Source of the DNA: Paragorgia papillata
Lineage: Eukaryota; Cnidaria; Anthozoa; Scleralcyonacea; Coralliidae
Assembly (NCBI GenBank): GCA_035771165.1
Contig: JAWNZC010000289.1
Coordinates: forward strand, 443,501-507,500
Direction: 5' to 3'
DNA: 64,000 bases
The notes under the pieces: generated by a model
Database searches by the model: none
Told to the model about the DNA's origin: nothing
Seen by the model: only the letters and a program-made list of their open reading frames with translations
Translations under genes and position numbers: made by a program
Shown here: in pieces, positions 58,569 through 64,000 of the stretch
How the letters are laid out: every line of letters begins with the position of its first letter
Position numbering within the stretch: position 1 is the stretch's first letter

Positions 58569-58878
58569 GACAGACTATTAACTATTATTTAACAATTATT
58601 CGCCTAAGGCGAGGTGAATATCGGTGTATAATAACCGAGACGAAGTCGAGGTTATTTTTCACTGAGCCTGAGGCGAATAATTGTTTTAGTATAAATACAC
58701 ATTTTCGTACTTTTAGGAACAACATTTTCTTTAAAATTGTTAATTGCCGCATTGACAACTTGGCTGGCGGCCATTTTGAATAAACGCTGCAGGTGATTAT
58801 CGAGAATTAATCCGAAGTAGCTCGACCAATCAGCGCGCGTGATTTTCTATAATCACCGGTGTATTTATACTAAAGACT
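58569..58878. repeat. Palindromic MITE with TTCGCCTAAGGCGAGG core
   Basis: AGACTATTAACTATTA begins it and AGACTATTAAG ends it. TTAGTATAAATACAC near 58687 is inverted as GTGTATTTATACTAA near 58858, and ACAATTATTCGCCT is inverted as AGGCGAATAATTGT. It carries ACCAATCAGCGCGCG near 58825. Confidence 0.7.
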
Positions 58879-59002
58879 ATTAAGTGAGAATATGCGATAG
58901 AAATTAGGAACAAAAACTATGCACAAAGCAGTGCAATACTGTATATACCATGATGCATATACATCCTATGCATGACTTCAGGTCCTTCAATCTTTCATAC
59001 AT

Positions 59003-59577
59003 GGTTACTACTTGAATTTTTGAAGCAAAATAACCAGTTATACAAATTTCATATTATAGAGTGAAATTATGCGATAGTAGCGGACTCTAAAAACTTTAGT
59101 AGTTGAAATATGCAGTTCAATGTATAAATGCTACAGAGTATGTACTATATGCACACATTCATAGACGTATATAGACTTCCAATCTGTTATGGTTATATAG
59201 CTTCAATTTCCGAAGCAACATAACCAGCCAGAGAACTTTCGTGTTTATTAATTACAAGCAAAAATGTGCATTACTTATACATGACAATTTATAGCATTTT
59301 GATACATACGTAAGTTCAACGCATGCATACATGCATGCATACATGCATGGTTCCAGCCTCTGATATCATGTGGTTGTATAGCTTCAATTTTTGAAGCAAA
59401 ATAACCAGCCTGAACTTTCCTATTTTCCTGTTTATTAATAAGCGGAATTGTGCGTTGATATATATATATATATATATATATATACGTATAAAGTATGGAA
59501 TATACCACATCCTATAATGCTTTCTGATCTCCGATATGACCTGGTTATATAGCTTCAATTTTTGAAGCAAAATAACC
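59003..59577. repeat. Four ~180-bp tandem units with a palindromic core
   Basis: Cores at 59003, 59191, 59372 and 59543 read GGTTATATAGCTTCAA then TTTTTGAAGCAAAATAACC. Each core is a stem-loop (GGTTAT/ATAACC and GCTTCAA/TTGAAGC). Spacer sequence between cores is diverged. Confidence 0.75.
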
Positions 59578-59686
59578 AGTCATATAGCAGGGATCACTAT
59601 AAACAACGTATAATAGGCCTTGCACTTGCATTTAATTTTCACTACAAAAAAAATTCCTCATCGCGATCGATGGGGTAATCTTTCTC

Positions 59687-59707
59687 TCCTTTCTGTCTTT
59701 CTCTCTT

Positions 59708-59748
<41 letters not shown>

Positions 59749-60070
59749 TTCTCTCTTTCTCTCTTTCTCTCTTTCTCTCTTTCTCTCTTTCTCTCTTTCT
59801 CTCTTTCTCTCTTTCTCTCTTTCTCTCTTTCTCTCTTTCTTTCTTTCTTTCTCTCTCTCTTTCTCTCTTTCTCTCTTTCTCTCTTTCTCTCTTTCTCTCT
59901 TTCTCTCTTTCTCTCTTTCTCTCTTTCTCTCTCTCTTTCTTTCTTTCTCTCTTTCTCTCTTTCTCTCTTTCTCTCTTTCTCTCTTTCTCTCTTTCTCTCT
60001 TTCTCTCTTTCTCTCTTTCTTTCTTTCTCTCTTTCTCTCTTTCTCTCTTTCTCTCTCTCTCTCTTTCTTT

Positions 60071-60104
<34 letters not shown>
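59687..60104. repeat. (TTTCTCTC)n polypyrimidine microsatellite
   Basis: About 420 bp of pure C/T on the plus strand. The 163-residue Leu/Ser/Phe frame over it is an artefact of the repeat. Confidence 0.97.
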
Positions 60105-60105
<1 letters not shown>

Positions 60106-60530
60106 GTTTAAATTGCGATAAAATAATTTTCTATGCTTATATGTGCTGTGATATATAAACACGCGTGTTAATGTTGCGACGTAAGTTATATATACATATA
60201 GCTATAGTTATAGTAGATTCTCCTGTCCATTTCGAATTATGAGCGTTCATCAATTTCTCAAGCGTAAACTAATTTAAAAGTAAGTGATAAAACTAATAAT
60301 GCTTATGCCTTCTATACGTGATGATAATCCAGCATTACATTTGCATGGATGTCCACATACAATTAACACAGATATCTGAAAATAATTAATTGGTATACTT
60401 TGTTTGGTACATAATTATAAACAATTATACCTATTACCTTTATGACAGATTTCCCCCCATCACTCTGGTTGCATGCGAATTGTGAAAGATACATAAAACA
60501 TTTTTCGTGTTTTCCTAACGTTAATTTATA
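60105..60530. other. AT-rich spacer
   Basis: No gene, repeat or hairpin recognised. Confidence 0.4.
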
Positions 60531-60842
60531 CAATGTGTATAGAAAAAACCCTTAGAAAATGAATTAGTATTCTGTTCAAACAACCTATCGTAATAGTTTG
60601 AAAGCCCTAAACACCTCTGAGCCACGGATGCGTAAAAAACACGGTCTTATACACCTGGGAAATTAAGATAACTTGAATCGGATGCATGGTGAAAGTATTT
60701 AAGAGCTTTTTCTCTTCCTGTTTTTCATGCGCTGATTAATTTATAACGCAGCGCTTTTAGGTCTTTCAAACTACTACAATAGATTGTTTTAAAAGAATAC
60801 TAATTAATTTTCTAAGGGTTCCGTTTTTTTTATACACACTGT
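60531..60842. mobile_element. Complete Tc1/mariner-type MITE
   Basis: Ends CAATGTGTATAGAAAAAACC and TTTTTTTATACACACTG are inverted and flanked by TA on both sides. 312 bp, no ORF. Inner inverted blocks: TAGTTTGAAAGCCCTAA and TAGGTCTTTCAAACTA. Confidence 0.8.
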
Positions 60843-60849
60843 AGAAACA

Positions 60850-61585
60850 AGAGTGAAGTTTGGGAAAAGGAGAGATTGTAGTGAGAAAAAGAAAAAAATA
60901 TAATGTATTTCTTATATAAAATAACCCGTTGAAAATGGATTTAATGCATGAGAATAATTCGATGGAGTATAATGTCGTTTTATAATGGCGTAAAATGATG
61001 TATATTAATCAAAATGTTATTTTATAAAATCACTTAGATAAAATCTGCATCTTTCGATTACAGAAGAAGCGAAGAAGCCATCTAACAGCTTAATTTTTAT
61101 ATTTGTTAGGAGTTTTTGTTTCGGAAAGACTCGCGGGAGTCGGACCCACGATGTAGCAAGCTACATGACCGTCAGTCTTGTCTGAAAAATAAACATGTAT
61201 AACCGAGCAAATCCCCAACGACACTGATTATAGGAGAAACAAGTTGTGAATGAACATTGCATTTTTTGAATTGTGGAATTTAAGTTCGATTTTAAATTTT
61301 GAAGATAGTACAACTTCAATAGTAGATTTTAGAAACAAAATTTTTAATTCCTTTCATATTCCATTGCAATTATAACATTAAGTTAGTGCAACATTCGGTA
61401 GGAATGGTAAACCCATGCCATGCATAGTTTATTCATTACCTCTAAAATACGAACAAGAGCAAAGAAAAACAGAAATTATATGTAATTAAAATCATTCTTT
61501 ATTTGAAATTTTTGCTAAGTAAAAAAGATGAATAAAAATAACATTGTACAACTCATTTAACTGAAACGAAAATAGTCATTCACGA
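60850..61585. other. AT-rich spacer before the OTU/PHD gene
   Basis: No supported gene. An SRP- or tRNA-like block GGGAGTCGGACCCACGATGT at 61135 was looked at but no cloverleaf closes. It presumably contains the 3' UTR of the minus-strand gene ending at 61590. Confidence 0.35.
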
Positions 61586-61589
61586 GTAA

Positions 61590-63490
61590 TTAACATTGCG
61601 GCATATCTTCTCGGTAGCGAGGGTCGCGAAGAATATCTTCCGCAGTAGTCCGAGAAACCTTGCATAGCTTGGACACCATCCACACTGTTACCTATAGAGT
61701 AGAAAACAATTAACATTTAACTATAAACTTGAAATGCTTCATACTTCGCGGTGTATGCCTTTAAACCGTATGCCTATACCAGTGGCCTATAGCAACGGTG
61801 TAGGAAGCAACCCGAACAGTGTTTTCCTGAGAATACAACACGTTTAAATACTGACGCTCTTTCTTTCAGAACTAAAATAAACATGTCCAGGTACACAAAT
61901 AGGACACGTCTTTCCAAACTGACACTAATGAAACATAATCGAATAGTTACAATCGGCATAGATGAAAAGTGCCAAAAAGTGGCAGATGTACAATTAGATT
62001 TGTTTCAACATTCCCAACTCCATTGCCAGAGACACTTGGTCTAGAGCAATACTTCCACATATCTTACTTCAGGAACAACAACGCATATTCGGTATTTGAA
62101 TGAAGCGTAATTATTTCCAGCAACTGTTTCGGGGAACGCATCCACACCCAACTTTGTCATCATGTCTTCCACTTGCTTAATGAGGTATTTATTCTGCAAG
62201 AAAACCATTACGTATACCAATGAATATACATCTCGCGTATAATAAGCAATTATTGGATGAGACTGAGTTGATAATATAAAGAATCATGCCGAACAAGGTG
62301 CATGCATGGTGTATCAATAATAGATTTATTTATTATTCAATAAAAAATTTCCCCCAGAAAATCAAACTGAGCAAAAACCCTACAATACTTTACCGCTTCG
62401 GAAGAACCAGGAATCCCAGTATCCAACAATACGTCCAACAGGCTTTGTGACATTGCCGGATTTTTAAAACTGTGAAGGTGAAAAAGATCAAATCTTCTAC
62501 TGGCTACCTTTCGATCTGCCAAGTTAGCACAATACGCCTAAAAAGTCAATACGTTTTAAAAAGCTTTGGTAAGCGATTAAAGAACATATTAAAGACAAAA
62601 CATCTCTGCAGGGAGGAAACGAAACAACGTATAACGTTATCACCATATGATGTATGCAAATTTCCAATCAAGCTATCCGTAAAAAAGGAGCATTCTGGCA
62701 ACATTCAAATATATAAGCTTGTAAGCACTTACGCGCAACTCACGACTGGACAAAAATCTTTTGATGGTACATTGTTGCTGTATTTCTGATACCCTGAAAA
62801 TGAATATGAAAAAAGTGAAATTGCTAACGTACTTTGAAAATTTCGTAATTACTAAGTAGAGTAAGGATTTCTAGCAAACGTTTCTCTATACAGACATCAT
62901 CTAGTTTTGCAATCACTATATACATACCAATCACCGGTCTGTTTCACAGCACAGCCACAATACCAATCCCCAAGTGGGTTTACAGGTACATTAGAAGGTT
63001 GCGGTGAAAATGTACCGCAATCCCAATGAAACCACAAAAGGCAGTGTTTGCATTGAAGTAAACCATAGTGTTGTTCAGTAGTCTCGTCAAACTGGCAGCG
63101 CGTACTAGCACACCTTCCATTCAATGGTTTTACAAAAGTGTTAATCTCTGATTAAAAAATATAAGGAACATTAACAAACCCAAAAAAGCAAACCTCACGA
63201 AACCCTGGATAGACATCCAACAAAATAAATAATTAATTCCCATTATACACTTATCATAAGAATATAAGACATACCAACATCTCGTTCAGCACATGAAACA
63301 ACTGGTGCAAAGTGGTTGGGAACCTCCGCATCGTGTGTCAGTTTGCACCATAGAATATTCAAGTCCGGCCTCGCAGTTGAAGCACTTCTTGGGTACAATT
63401 TCCTTGAATACAGCCCATACCCCACTAAAATACAGTGCATGGAAATTGGCATTTCTAAGAAATCAGAAATAAGCTGCACTTGCAATAACC
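61590..63490 (-). CDS. OTU-like / PHD-like protein gene, 3' part (six exons)
   Basis: Exons in transcript order: 63490-63275, 63147-62928, 62793-62733, 62537-62394, 62193-62068, 61691-61590 (stop). All have AG acceptors and GT donors and their phases agree. The first visible exon reads LLQVQLISDFLEMPISMHC, ILVGYG..., RPDLNILWC and NHFAPVVSCAE, which fits the C-terminal part of an OTU cysteine protease fold (alternating strands, then a His near the end). Next comes a PHD-like finger: CASTRC, LQCKHC, FHWDC and WYCGCA. A helical tail with KYLIKQVEDMMTKLGVDAFP and WMVSKLCKVSRTTAEDIL follows. OTU proteases remove ubiquitin; the catalytic Cys would lie in an exon upstream of the window edge. About 260 residues are visible. 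The OTU call is by pattern only. Confidence 0.6.
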
Positions 63491-63637
63491 CTAAAAGGTA
63501 TCAAAATATAGCAGATGATATTAAAGTTTCAAGACTTTCAATTAATATGCACAGTATAGTTTTGGGACTGTTTTATTTTTAATGTAAAATAACAATGTTT
63601 ACAAGTATTTATTTATTTATATATGTCTGTCTGCTTG

Positions 63638-63735
<98 letters not shown>

Positions 63736-64000
63736 TGTCTGTCTGTCTGTTTATTTACTCATTTATTAAAACATATATTTTTTGTCAAGATTCGAGATAT
63801 ATTAAAAGTATAAAAATAATATGGAAAATATAAATGGAAGACATTCAGATTGTGGCCATGTTAATGAATACTTGTAAATTCTTTATAATTTAGATGTACA
63901 GTACATTATTTATATTTATAAAATAATTATCATATTGAAAAGACAGCGGTGATTGGTTAAAAAATGTGTTTCTACAACTCAAAGTCTGAATGGAAAACAC
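63491..64000. other. Intron or upstream sequence of the OTU/PHD gene
   Basis: Contains the (CCTG)n tract and AT-rich DNA. No further exon was recognised before the window edge. Confidence 0.4.
63626..63750. repeat. (CCTG)n / (CTGT)n microsatellite
   Basis: About 25 CCTG (TGCC) units with a single CCTCC interruption, then (TGTC)n. Confidence 0.97.

Noticed and set aside
59620..60111. 163-residue open frame rich in Leu, Ser and Phe
   Set aside because: It is entirely a (TTTCTCTC)n microsatellite.
61130..61190. tRNA gene at GGGAGTCGGACCCACGATGT
   Set aside because: No matching acceptor stem or complete arms.
63595..63813. Cys/Leu/Pro repeat protein
   Set aside because: Translation of the (CCTG)n tract.

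Overview
This window is intron-containing, repeat-rich animal DNA. The genes have introns with GT-AG junctions, there are SINEs of tRNA and 5S rRNA type, many MITEs and microsatellites, and a young Ty3/gypsy retrotransposon. Short interspersed motifs (for example around 1879-1900, 54300-54392 and 49842-50210) resemble repeats I associate with anthozoan cnidarians, so a coral or sea anemone relative is my best guess. That is inference: no ribosomal or housekeeping gene is present to confirm it.

Layout. 1-5645: a decayed HECT-like gene (+) converging on a decayed integrase-type transposase gene (-), with SINEs and a 0.6 kb fold-back element between them. 5646-6003: satellite of short palindromes. 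6098-25345: a 19 kb unit bounded by two nearly identical 2.44 kb direct repeats; its AT-rich 14.4 kb interior holds one recognisable but unidentified minus-strand gene (17041-18380). 25346-25545: a second minisatellite. 25541-31400: a second HECT(+)/integrase(-) pair, bounded by a perfect 31-bp terminal inverted repeat, which identifies the pair as one transposon family present twice here. 31560-36300: 20-bp satellite with an 870-bp higher-order period, interrupted by a 1.47 kb composite Tc1/mariner-like element. 36370-43000: remnants of one or more coding exons, one of them split by an intact 4.56 kb Ty3/gypsy element with identical 162-bp LTRs and a 5-bp target duplication. 44086-51683: a minus-strand gene with MULE transposase, SWIM zinc finger and C-terminal PHD finger. 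53131-57423: a plus-strand KDZ-type (HMGXB3-like) transposase gene that keeps its D, D and E residues but carries a probable frameshift and a damaged splice donor. 57600-61580: hairpins, MITEs and microsatellites. 61590-63490: the 3' part of a minus-strand gene combining an OTU-like segment with a PHD-like finger, continuing past the window edge.

How it fits together. Almost every recognisable coding sequence derives from a mobile element or is a candidate transposase-derived gene. Ubiquitin-system domains recur: a HECT-like C-lobe with its HTC cysteine in both integrase elements, and an OTU-like segment in the last gene. The best candidate for an under-described system is the HECT-plus-integrase transposon. 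The 19 kb direct-repeat unit, whose gene I cannot place, is second.
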